A stretch of DNA of 64,000 nucleotides from Halioglobus sp. (GTDB lineage: Bacteria > Pseudomonadota > Gammaproteobacteria > Pseudomonadales > Halieaceae). Positions within the stretch are counted from its first letter, which is position 1. Every line of letters starts with the position of its first letter. The position numbers and the translations under genes are program-made. The notes beneath the pieces were generated by a model, which worked only from the letters and a program-made list of their open reading frames with translations, ran no database searches and was not told the DNA's origin. Shown here piece after piece: positions 52,815 through 60,581 of the stretch. The stretch spans positions 186,001 through 250,000 of the forward strand of contig PABK01000041.1 of assembly GCA_002699145.1 (NCBI GenBank), written 5' to 3'.

Positions 52815-54648
52815 ACGCCGGGGCGTCCTGCGCCTGCGTGCCGCTGCGCAGGATCGCGCGCTCGATCAGGCGGCCCTCCTCGTCGAACAGCTTGATGACC
52901 TCGCCATCCATGACAACGTCGAACTCGAAGGCTTCGCCCCATGTCCACCGCGACCATTGCCGGCACCACTTGTTGCGCTCGATCCACCAGGTGCCGGCAT
53001 CGCAATCCTCGTTCTCGTATCCGGCCCGGCCTATCATACTGCCGTCGGCGAACAGCTGAATGGTGCAGGGATCGCCGTAGGCGATCTCGGAAATCATGGT
53101 GGTGTCGGCGATCATGTCTTGCAGGTCCGGCTCGACGACATGGCGCCCGCAGGCGCTGGAGAAGTTCTCGATCTTGTTGCGCGTCAGGTCATAGAACAGG
53201 TCGCGCAGCTCCAACACCCCAGCGCGAATACGATCGTGGGGAATACTGGTGATACCCATGCGAAAGCAGTTGTCCGGCACCTTGGATGTCGCGTAATAGT
53301 GATCGATGGGCTCTATCAACACCCCGCGACTGGCCGCCTCCTTGACCAGGAACTTGACGTCCAGATCATCCGGCCCGCGCACCCAGAAAGACGAACCACC
53401 CTGCGCCGGGCTCATCACGACGTGGTGTAACAGGTAGTAGTTGAGGGCGCGGCGCAGTTCAATCCAGCGTGTGCGAAAGGTATCGTGCAGGTGCATCAGG
53501 AACGTATCGTAATGCCCGAGCGAGAGGAAGTAAGCCGCGGTGCGCTGGTTGTTCAGCGGCGGGTGGCGCACGGTAAGACGACGCAAGCGGCGCGCCGCGT
53601 CGACAAGCTCGCGGGAAGCGACCATGAAGCCCAGGCGCAGGCCGGGAGAGAGCACCTTGGACAGGCAGGACATGTAGACGACCCGCCCCTGGGTATCGAT
53701 GCTTTTCAGCGCTGGGTGGGGGTTGCCCAGGTAGTTGCTCTCCGAATCAAAATCATCCTCGATGACCAGCATATTGTGGCGCTGCGCCTTCTCCAGCAGC
53801 GCGCGGCGGCGATCCATGGACATGGTCACCGTCGTCGGCGCCTGGTGGCTCGGCGTGACGTAGACCAGCTGGCATACATCGAGTCGCTGGTCGACGACGA
53901 TTCCCTCGCGGTCCACCGGCTGGTACAGCAGCGGCGCGCCGCGGCGCTCCAGGAGACGGCGCATGCCCGGGTAGCCCGGCTCCTCCAGCCCGACCTGCAC
54001 CGTGGAATCCACCAGCAACTCGGTGACCAGGTGCAGGGCCTGCTGCGTCCCCACGGTAATGAGGATCTCGTCGGCCCGGGCCTGGATACCGCGCCGCGGC
54101 AGTATCTTGGTGCGAATCTCGTCGATGAGCATGGGGTCATCGACATCACCGGTCTCCCCCGCCCACTCATTGATATCGCGCACACCCAGGGCCAGGCGGC
54201 TGGCCTCACGCCACTCGCGCACCGGGTAGAGAGACTGGTCGAACTGGCCGTCGATGAACGGGTACGGATACTGCTGCCAGTTGTGCGGGCAGGTGTATTC
54301 AGGCCCGGCGGTGGCGCCTGTCCTGATTTTGCCACGCCACAGGGATTCCTCTGCCGCATTGCGCGCGGTCCCCGGGCTGCTCGCGACACGCTGCTCGAAC
54401 ACCTTCTCGTTGACATACAGGCCACTGCGCTCGCGCGAGATGAGGTAGCCCTCGTCGACCAGTTGCTGGTAGGCCAGCACCACGGTATTGCGCGCGACAT
54501 CGAGCTGATCGGCGAGCTTGCGCGAGGAGGGCAAACGACGCCCCGGGGGAAAAACGCCCTCCTGGATAGCCTCGACGAGCTTCTGGCGGATCTGGCTCTG
54601 CAGACTGAGATCGCTGTCCGGGTCGAGGTAGATCAGTGCGCTGGTCAT
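52813..54648 (-). CDS. MocR/PdxR-type GntR regulator with extra C-terminal domain
   Basis: A 611-aa MocR regulator: a GntR winged helix at the N-terminus (GRRLPSSRKLADQLDVARNT, 36-55) fused to an aminotransferase-like domain (about 120-490) with PLP lysine K331 in YMSCLSKVLSPGLRLG and PSHQAPT near 266-272. MocR proteins are usually about 450-500 aa; here about 115 more residues follow, with a Trp/Cys pattern (GTWWIERNKWCRQWSRW) and short beta segments, resembling a small beta-barrel ligand-binding domain of DUF995 type (weak). Likely senses PLP plus an amino compound and controls the amidase and TonB receptor genes. Confidence 0.9.
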   Translation of the reverse strand: MTSALIYLDPDSDLSLQSQIRQKLVEAIQEGVFPPGRRLPSSRKLADQLDVARNTVVLAYQQLVDEGYLISRERSGLYVNEKVFEQRVASSPGTARNAAEESLWRGKIRTGATAGPEYTCPHNWQQYPYPFIDGQFDQSLYPVREWREASRLALGVRDINEWAGETGDVDDPMLIDEIRTKILPRRGIQARADEILITVGTQQALHLVTELLVDSTVQVGLEEPGYPGMRRLLERRGAPLLYQPVDREGIVVDQRLDVCQLVYVTPSHQAPTTVTMSMDRRRALLEKAQRHNMLVIEDDFDSESNYLGNPHPALKSIDTQGRVVYMSCLSKVLSPGLRLGFMVASRELVDAARRLRRLTVRHPPLNNQRTAAYFLSLGHYDTFLMHLHDTFRTRWIELRRALNYYLLHHVVMSPAQGGSSFWVRGPDDLDVKFLVKEAASRGVLIEPIDHYYATSKVPDNCFRMGITSIPHDRIRAGVLELRDLFYDLTRNKIENFSSACGRHVVEPDLQDMIADTTMISEIAYGDPCTIQLFADGSMIGRAGYENEDCDAGTWWIERNKWCRQWSRWTWGEAFEFDVVMDGEVIKLFDEEGRLIERAILRSGTQAQDAPA

Positions 54649-54761
54649 ACCCGTGCATTCTAGGCGATTGACGCGGCAATGACACTGGGCGCACAGACCG
54701 CCTGTCAGCGGTTTCCGTGCACTCTTCCTGGCCGCGATCGCGTCGGCAGGGCTTTGCGCCG

Positions 54762-56222
54762 CTATTTCACCTCGCAGGCCTCAAGCGCGCCCAGCACGGG
54801 CACCGTGAGGTCCGGCGTGACCGCCGGTGCCGTCCCGCCCGGGCCGGCCAGCGCAATCGCGATGGCGAAAATGAACGCCTGCCGCGGCAGTGGTTCGCCC
54901 TCACACAGATAGGCGCGCCGGCCCAGCGCGAGGTTGTCCTGCACCAGGGTTTCCTCGTGGCCATGGATCCAGCGATAGGGAGCGGCGTTGCCGCGGATCG
55001 CCGACGTATTGCCGCGCAGCACCGTGCCGGTAACGGGTCGCCCCAGGACGGCTGTGCGCTCCGGCGTGCCGATAACCACGGCGTGGTATTGCGGCCCCGA
55101 GCCAAAGAACTGGTTGTCGATGACCTGGTTGCCGTCGTCTTCCACGCGGATCCCGTAGGTCACGTCGTGAAACACGTTACCGCGGACAATGTTGTCCGCG
55201 GCGAAGTCCAGCACCACCCGGCGCAACGGTTCAGAGATATACGCCTCGTCCGTACACTCCATGGGGAGGGTGTTCTCGGCCATGCGCGAACCCACCCAGA
55301 CGCCATTGCGGCCGCCCCAGAACGTATTGCCCTCGATCAGGTTGGCGTCGGAGGGAAAGCGGCGCTCGAAATAGCGCGGGCTCTCCGGGTACTCGCCGCA
55401 GTTCTTGTACAGCTGGATACCGGCCGAGCTGTTACCCGCAAACAGGTTGCCGCGAATCGTGTTCTCGTAGGAGCCGTCCACGGCGATGCCCTCGCGCCCC
55501 ACACCCCAGAACCAGAAGTCGGTACCGGCAAAGTGTTCGAGCTGGCCGCCGGGCCCGTTCTCGCGGTAGCCGTTGTAAAAAATGTAGTTGTCCTCGATCG
55601 TATTGCGGCGCGACCCCGTCTCGAGGTAGATACCGGCACTGCCCGTTTCCATGATGAGGTTGTTGCGTATGGTGACGTCCGCGACATAGGCGTCGATGTA
55701 TACCCCAACGCCGTGCGATTTGCTGAAGAAGTTCTTCTCCAGCAGGATGTCGCTGGTCGGCTGCAGGTACTCCTCGCCGCGCTCAAAGGTGCGAAACCCC
55801 TCGCGCAGGACACGCAGGTTGTTGAGGAAACCCTCGACGATGCAGGAGCGCACCGTGACGCCAGTGAGCGCAACGCCCTCCGGCGCGGCGATGGAAATTC
55901 CGCGCAGGCTGGTCGGGCCATCCGCGCGGACGGTGGCCTCGCGGCAGTCCAGGGTGACATTGGACGTCGAGATTTCGAAGCCGCCGGTGTACACGCAGGA
56001 GGGATCCAGGTGTGAATTCCCGCTGATCTGGATGCGTTCACCCGCGCGACTGCAGTCGATAAGTTGCGAGTCGGGGGCCAGCGGACTCAGTTTGCATCCC
56101 CACAGGCCGGCGAGGGCCGGCAAAACCAGGAGAAGCCGCGCCCAGTGCGATCGAGCCTGTGCTCTAGGGGCCTGGCCGCTGCGCGGCTGCAGGCTGCGTT
56201 GTTTTCTTATTCTTACGATCAT
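54762..56222 (-). CDS. Right-handed parallel beta-helix (PbH1) protein
   Basis: A 486-aa exported protein. A basic N-terminus and hydrophobic segment (about 28-43) end in LWGCKLS, a possible lipobox. From about residue 60 the chain has PbH1 coils: repeated N-x-(I/V)-x-x-N patterns such as NVTLDC, DILLEKNFF, DVTIRNNLI, NTIEDNYIF, NTIRGNLFAG and NIVRGNVF, as in NosD/mannuronan epimerase-like carbohydrate-binding proteins. The extreme C-terminus is hydrophobic. GAGGG precedes the ATG. It may be a surface polysaccharide lyase or epimerase, but no catalytic residues are certain. Confidence 0.85.
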   Translation of the reverse strand: MIVRIRKQRSLQPRSGQAPRAQARSHWARLLLVLPALAGLWGCKLSPLAPDSQLIDCSRAGERIQISGNSHLDPSCVYTGGFEISTSNVTLDCREATVRADGPTSLRGISIAAPEGVALTGVTVRSCIVEGFLNNLRVLREGFRTFERGEEYLQPTSDILLEKNFFSKSHGVGVYIDAYVADVTIRNNLIMETGSAGIYLETGSRRNTIEDNYIFYNGYRENGPGGQLEHFAGTDFWFWGVGREGIAVDGSYENTIRGNLFAGNSSAGIQLYKNCGEYPESPRYFERRFPSDANLIEGNTFWGGRNGVWVGSRMAENTLPMECTDEAYISEPLRRVVLDFAADNIVRGNVFHDVTYGIRVEDDGNQVIDNQFFGSGPQYHAVVIGTPERTAVLGRPVTGTVLRGNTSAIRGNAAPYRWIHGHEETLVQDNLALGRRAYLCEGEPLPRQAFIFAIAIALAGPGGTAPAVTPDLTVPVLGALEACEVK

Positions 56223-56431
56223 CGTCTGCCCTCGTTGCGGGTCGACGACCGCCCTGGCACTACCGCCGGCGGCGCAGGCCTCCGGCGGTGAACGCGATGT
56301 CGGGGCGGGCGACCCGGAAAACCAAAGGAATCGATCCAGTCATTGCCCAGCCCCGGCATGGTATGCAATTCAGCGGCGCATTGCACTCCCGCCCCGCAGC
56401 CGCAGCTGCGTGCTCGCGCGACGCCCGCGCA

Positions 56432-57427
56432 CTAGGACTCGACAGCGACCACCACCTTGCCGATGGCGTCACCGCTCTCCAGTCGCTGATAGGCCCGCCC
56501 CACATCCTGCATGCTGAAGCGGCTGTCATCGAGCAAGGGGCGCAATACGCCCGCCTCGACCAGTTCCGCCAGCCTGGACAGGATGGCGCCGTGCTCCGCG
56601 CGCCCGCGGTTGTGCAGCATGGGGATGAGCATGAACACCACGTGCAGCGACAGGCCCTTGAAATGCGCCGGCGTCAGGTCCAGTTCGACCATCGACACGG
56701 TCGTTACCACATGCCCGTTCAGGGCAGCGGCCTCGAAGGAACTGGCCATGTTCGCGCCACCGACGGAGTCGTACACGACGTCGAAACCATGCCCGCCGGT
56801 ATGTGCGTCCACGTAATCCGACACACTTTGCGCCCTGTAGTTGAGCGCGGTCACGCCGTAGCGGCGAATGGCCTGCAGGGAACGCTCCGTGCCGCCGGTC
56901 GCGTACACGTCCGCACCGAAGTGTTGCGCCAGTTGTACCGCGACGTGTCCCACGCCGCCCGCACCGCCGTGCACCAGCACCTTCTGCCCGGGCTGCACGT
57001 TCGCCCTGGTCAGCCCCTCGTAGGCGGTAATGCCGACCAGCGGCAGGGCCGCCGCCTCGCGCATGGACAGGGAGGGCGGTTTCCTGGCGATCAGTCGCGC
57101 ATCGACCGGCATGTACTCCGCCAGTGCACCGGGCAGGTCGGCCAGGCCGCCGGCGCAGCCGTACACCTCGTCCCCCGGGCGGAAATCGTCCACCCCGTCG
57201 CCGACCGCTGCCACCGTACCGGCGAAGTCCATGCCGAGCACGGCCGGGAGATCGGGTGACAGCGGCAACTCGTCCTGGCCCATGCGCCGTATCATGGTGT
57301 CGACGGTGTTGACGCTGGTCGCGGCCACCCTGACCAGCACCTGCCCGGCGCCGGGCTCCGGGCGCGGTAGATCGACTGCTGCAAACGCCGCGTCGTGGCC
57401 GTATTCGTTGAGAATCATTGCTTTCAT
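56432..57427 (-). CDS. Quinone oxidoreductase (zinc-free MDR family)
   Basis: A 331-aa medium-chain reductase starting at the ATG at 57427 (AGGAGG upstream). The N-terminal GroES-like domain has NTVDTMIRRMG and VLGMDFAGTVAAVGDGV; the Rossmann motif is VHGGAGGVGHVAVQLA. Zinc-binding cysteines of alcohol dehydrogenases are absent, so it is a QOR-type NADPH:quinone or enoyl reductase. It is transcribed divergently from a LysR gene whose probable site lies at 57653-57667, implying LysR control. Confidence 0.92.
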   Translation of the reverse strand: MKAMILNEYGHDAAFAAVDLPRPEPGAGQVLVRVAATSVNTVDTMIRRMGQDELPLSPDLPAVLGMDFAGTVAAVGDGVDDFRPGDEVYGCAGGLADLPGALAEYMPVDARLIARKPPSLSMREAAALPLVGITAYEGLTRANVQPGQKVLVHGGAGGVGHVAVQLAQHFGADVYATGGTERSLQAIRRYGVTALNYRAQSVSDYVDAHTGGHGFDVVYDSVGGANMASSFEAAALNGHVVTTVSMVELDLTPAHFKGLSLHVVFMLIPMLHNRGRAEHGAILSRLAELVEAGVLRPLLDDSRFSMQDVGRAYQRLESGDAIGKVVVAVES

Positions 57428-57652
57428 GCGCTGTTTTCCTCCTGCCCGCCAGCGGGCGAATTGCGGTGAATCCCCATACCATCGTTCTCGCCGCCCGCCA
57501 GGAGCGCCCCCCCTACGAGCCACCAGCGGCGCCAGCTTGTCGCTGCCGAGCGCGTCGTGGTGGGGTGTGGCGGGATGGCGTTGTCCATACCCGGCAGTGG
57601 TTAGCGCACTTTATTACCAGCATAAATAGCAATAAACAGGGCTTTCCATGAT

Positions 57653-57677
57653 TTAGAATTCGTCTAATCTATATAAT
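57653..57677 (+). promoter_or_regulatory. LysR-type operator overlapping the LysR gene promoter
   Basis: TTAGA-attcg-TCTAA (57653-57667) is a perfect 15-bp inverted repeat of LysR T-N11-A type, followed four bases later by TATAAT (57672-57677), a good -10. The LysR ATG is at 57704. Autorepression and control of the divergent quinone oxidoreductase are likely. Confidence 0.6.
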
Positions 57678-57703
57678 GACGAGCGATTGAATCGGGAGAC
57701 CCC

Positions 57704-58630
57704 ATGGAGACCGAGGCCCTGCGTCTTTTTGTCCTGGCCGCGGACATGCTCAATATCAGCGCCGCCGGGCGCCGCCTGGGACTGGCGCCCGCGGTCGCCA
57801 GCGCGCGCCTGGCCAAGCTGGAAAAACAACTGGGCGCCGACCTGCTGCACCGCTCCACGCGCAAGGTCTCGCTGTCACTGGAGGGCGCCGAGTTCCTGCC
57901 CTTCGCGCGCGAGATCCTGGCGCAGGAGGACGCGGCCCGCGCGGCGCTGGGCCAGGGTGACGCCGAGGTCAGTGGCACGCTGCGTTTTGCCGCCTCCAGC
58001 ACTTTTGCACAGCTGTACATCGTCCCGCTGCTGCCGGAATTCCTCGAGCGCTACCCGGGTGTGGGCCTGGAAATGCAGCTGTCGGATACGCGCATCAACC
58101 TGATCGAGGGCGGCTTCGACCTGGCGCTGCGCAACTACGCCATCGAGGAAAGCAGCATGCGGGCCAGGAAGCTGGCGGACGACAAACGCATCCTGTGCGC
58201 CTCGCCTGGCTACCTGGCGCGCTACGGGACCCCGCAAACACCACAGGACCTGGCCGAGCACCGGCTGCTCGCGTTCACCGACGGCCCCGCCAAGGCCCTG
58301 AAAGCTCCCGGCGACCTGCCCGGTAGCCGCTTTCCCCCGCCGCAGGCCCGCAACAGGATCGCCTGCGACGATGGCGCGAGCATGCGTATAGCGACCTGCG
58401 CCGGGGTCGGCATCTCGATGAATTCCCGCTGGAGCGTCTACCGGGAGATCGCCGACGGCTCGCTGGTACGGGTGCTGCCGGACTACGAGATCGACGATCG
58501 CTCGGCGATCTGGCTGGTCTACCCGAAATCCAATGTGCTCACCGCGAAAGTGCGCGTGCTGATCGATTTCCTGCTGGAGAAAATCGGCGATCCCCCGGTC
58601 TGGGAACGCGACGCGCCGCCGCCGGTGTAG
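57704..58630 (+). CDS. LysR-family transcriptional regulator
   Basis: A 308-aa LysR regulator. The helix-turn-helix begins LRLFVLAADMLNISAAGRRL and continues GLAPAVASARLAKLEKQLGA, the form of the LysR group (PA-type) that controls quinone/NADPH oxidoreductases and other stress genes. The effector domain runs about 90-300. GGGAG precedes the ATG. Divergent from the quinone oxidoreductase gene, with a symmetrical operator between them. Confidence 0.93.
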   Translation: METEALRLFVLAADMLNISAAGRRLGLAPAVASARLAKLEKQLGADLLHRSTRKVSLSLEGAEFLPFAREILAQEDAARAALGQGDAEVSGTLRFAASSTFAQLYIVPLLPEFLERYPGVGLEMQLSDTRINLIEGGFDLALRNYAIEESSMRARKLADDKRILCASPGYLARYGTPQTPQDLAEHRLLAFTDGPAKALKAPGDLPGSRFPPPQARNRIACDDGASMRIATCAGVGISMNSRWSVYREIADGSLVRVLPDYEIDDRSAIWLVYPKSNVLTAKVRVLIDFLLEKIGDPPVWERDAPPPV

Positions 58631-58640
58631 TATCCCCCAC

Positions 58641-58678
58641 CAGCCAACAGCCAACAGCCAACAGCCAACAGCCAACAG
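58641..58678 (+). repeat. Heptanucleotide tandem repeat (CAGCCAA)
   Basis: Five perfect copies of CAGCCAA plus a partial CAG lie between the LysR stop (58630) and the next ATG (58687), followed by A7. There is no usual ribosome site in this gap, so copy number would alter the leader of the rhamnosidase gene directly. Confidence 0.95.
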
Positions 58679-58686
58679 AAAAAAAC

Positions 58687-60459
58687 ATGCACAGACTGCT
58701 ACAGCACATGGTCCTTGTCGCCCTGGCGATATCCGCGCCCGCCCTCGCCGCCCCCACCCACCTGGTCGACGAACCGCCCCGGCATATCGAGGAGGTCGAA
58801 CCGGGCGTCTTCCTCGTCGACTTCGGCCGCGTGGCCTTCGGCAACCTGCGGCTCACCGCGCCGGACGGTTCACGCGCCAGGGTCAGGGTGCACTTCGGCG
58901 AGGCCTTGCGGGAGGAGCGTGTCGACCGCCAGCCGCCGGGCACGGTGCGCTACAGGGACACCGGCGCGACCCTGGAGGGCGGGGTGCCAAAAGTCGTCGC
59001 GCCCGGCAGGGACGCGCGCAATACCAGCGACGGGGATGCCGACGACCCGCCGGCCGTGTTGACGCCGGCGCAGTGGGATGTGCTCATTCCCTTTCGCTGG
59101 GTGGAGATCAGCGGCTTTCCCGGCCGACTGCAAGCGCAGCATATCGCGCGCAGGGCCGCCTACCTGCGCGCCTGGCGCGACGACGCCGCCACCTTCACAT
59201 CGTCCGACGAACTGCTCAACCGCGTCTGGGAACTGAGTCGCTACTCCATCAAGGCCACGTCCTTCGCCGGTATCTACGTCGACGGCGACCGCGAACGCAT
59301 ACCCTACGAGGGGGACGCCTACCTCAACCAGCTCAGCCACTACTACACCGACAACGACCGGCAGATGGCTCGCGACACATTCGACTATCTCATGCGCTAC
59401 CCGACGTGGCCGACGGAATGGGCCTCGCACATGATTTTCATGGCCTACGCCGACTGGATGCACACCGGCGACCGGCAGTGGCTGGCGCAGCGCTACGACG
59501 CCCTGCGGCAAAAGCTGTTGCTGCAGCGCGCCCGCGCGGACGGCCTCGTCACCAGCGATGCCGGTCATATCGACAAGGGTGACCTCGTAGACTGGCCGCC
59601 CGACGAGCGCGACGGCTACGTACTCTCCCCGGTGAACACGGTGGTCAACGCCTTTCACCTTAGGACCCTCGAGCTGATGGCCAGGATGGCCGCCGCGCTG
59701 GGGCACGCGGAGGATGCCGCGCGTTTCCGGGCGGACTACAGGCGCACCCTGGTCGCCTTCCAGGCGGCGTTTTACACACCGGAGACCGGCCTCTACCGGG
59801 ACGGCCTGGATATCGATCACAGTTCCCTGCACGCCAACCTGTTTCCCCTGGCCTTCGGCCTGGTGCCCCCCGGGCAGCGCGCCGACATCGCCGCCTGGCT
59901 GGCGCAACGCGGCATGCGCTGCTCGGTCTACGCCGCGCAGTACCTGCTCGAGGGGCTGTTCGAGAACGGCGCGGGCGCGCGGGCGCTGGAACTGATCACC
60001 GCGCCGGGCGACCGCAGCTGGCGCCATATGCTCGACAGCGGCGCGACGATTACCTGGGAGGCCTGGGATGCCCGCTACAAGCCCAACCTGGACTGGAACC
60101 ACGCCTGGGGCGCGGCGCCGGCCAACCTGCTGCCGCGCTACATCCTCGGGGCGGAGCCGCTGGCGCCGGGCTGGGAATCGGTACGCATACGTCCCGTCCC
60201 CGGCAACCTGGCTCACGCGAGTGGCAAGGTGCCCACCGTGCGCGGGCCGATCCGGGTCGACTGGCAACGCGGGGGGACATTTCAACTCGCACTGCGCCTG
60301 CCCGTGGGTGTCCGCGCCGTTATCGAACTGCCCGCGGACAGCGCATCGGCAACGGTCACCGTCAACGGCGAGACGGCGAACGCGCGGCGGGTCGGCGACC
60401 GCTGGGTACTGGACGCTATGGTGCAGGGCGACGTCAAGGTCGAGGTAGTCGGCGACTGA
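58687..60459 (+). CDS. GH78-type alpha-L-rhamnosidase, exported
   Basis: A 590-aa secreted hydrolase. The signal peptide is MHRLLQHMVLVALAISAPALA. An N-terminal beta domain is followed by the (alpha/alpha)6 barrel. The GH78 active-site block reads IYVDGDRERIPYEGD (general acid region Asp/Glu) and later TITWEAWD and LDWNHAWGAAPANLLPRYILG, which match alpha-L-rhamnosidases. A C-terminal beta-sandwich ends the protein. It removes terminal rhamnose from a glycan outside the cytoplasm. Its ATG follows the heptamer repeat and has no clear ribosome site. Confidence 0.88.
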   Translation: MHRLLQHMVLVALAISAPALAAPTHLVDEPPRHIEEVEPGVFLVDFGRVAFGNLRLTAPDGSRARVRVHFGEALREERVDRQPPGTVRYRDTGATLEGGVPKVVAPGRDARNTSDGDADDPPAVLTPAQWDVLIPFRWVEISGFPGRLQAQHIARRAAYLRAWRDDAATFTSSDELLNRVWELSRYSIKATSFAGIYVDGDRERIPYEGDAYLNQLSHYYTDNDRQMARDTFDYLMRYPTWPTEWASHMIFMAYADWMHTGDRQWLAQRYDALRQKLLLQRARADGLVTSDAGHIDKGDLVDWPPDERDGYVLSPVNTVVNAFHLRTLELMARMAAALGHAEDAARFRADYRRTLVAFQAAFYTPETGLYRDGLDIDHSSLHANLFPLAFGLVPPGQRADIAAWLAQRGMRCSVYAAQYLLEGLFENGAGARALELITAPGDRSWRHMLDSGATITWEAWDARYKPNLDWNHAWGAAPANLLPRYILGAEPLAPGWESVRIRPVPGNLAHASGKVPTVRGPIRVDWQRGGTFQLALRLPVGVRAVIELPADSASATVTVNGETANARRVGDRWVLDAMVQGDVKVEVVGD

Positions 60460-60581
60460 CGCGGCGCACCACCGCGGCGCCCGCGCAAAAGCGGTACTGG
60501 CGGGCAAAACAGCAGGCCCGGCTTGCCGGCAAAAGTTAGTACTGCTTAAATTACCGTCCCGTAAGGACGAGAATTGCTGCA

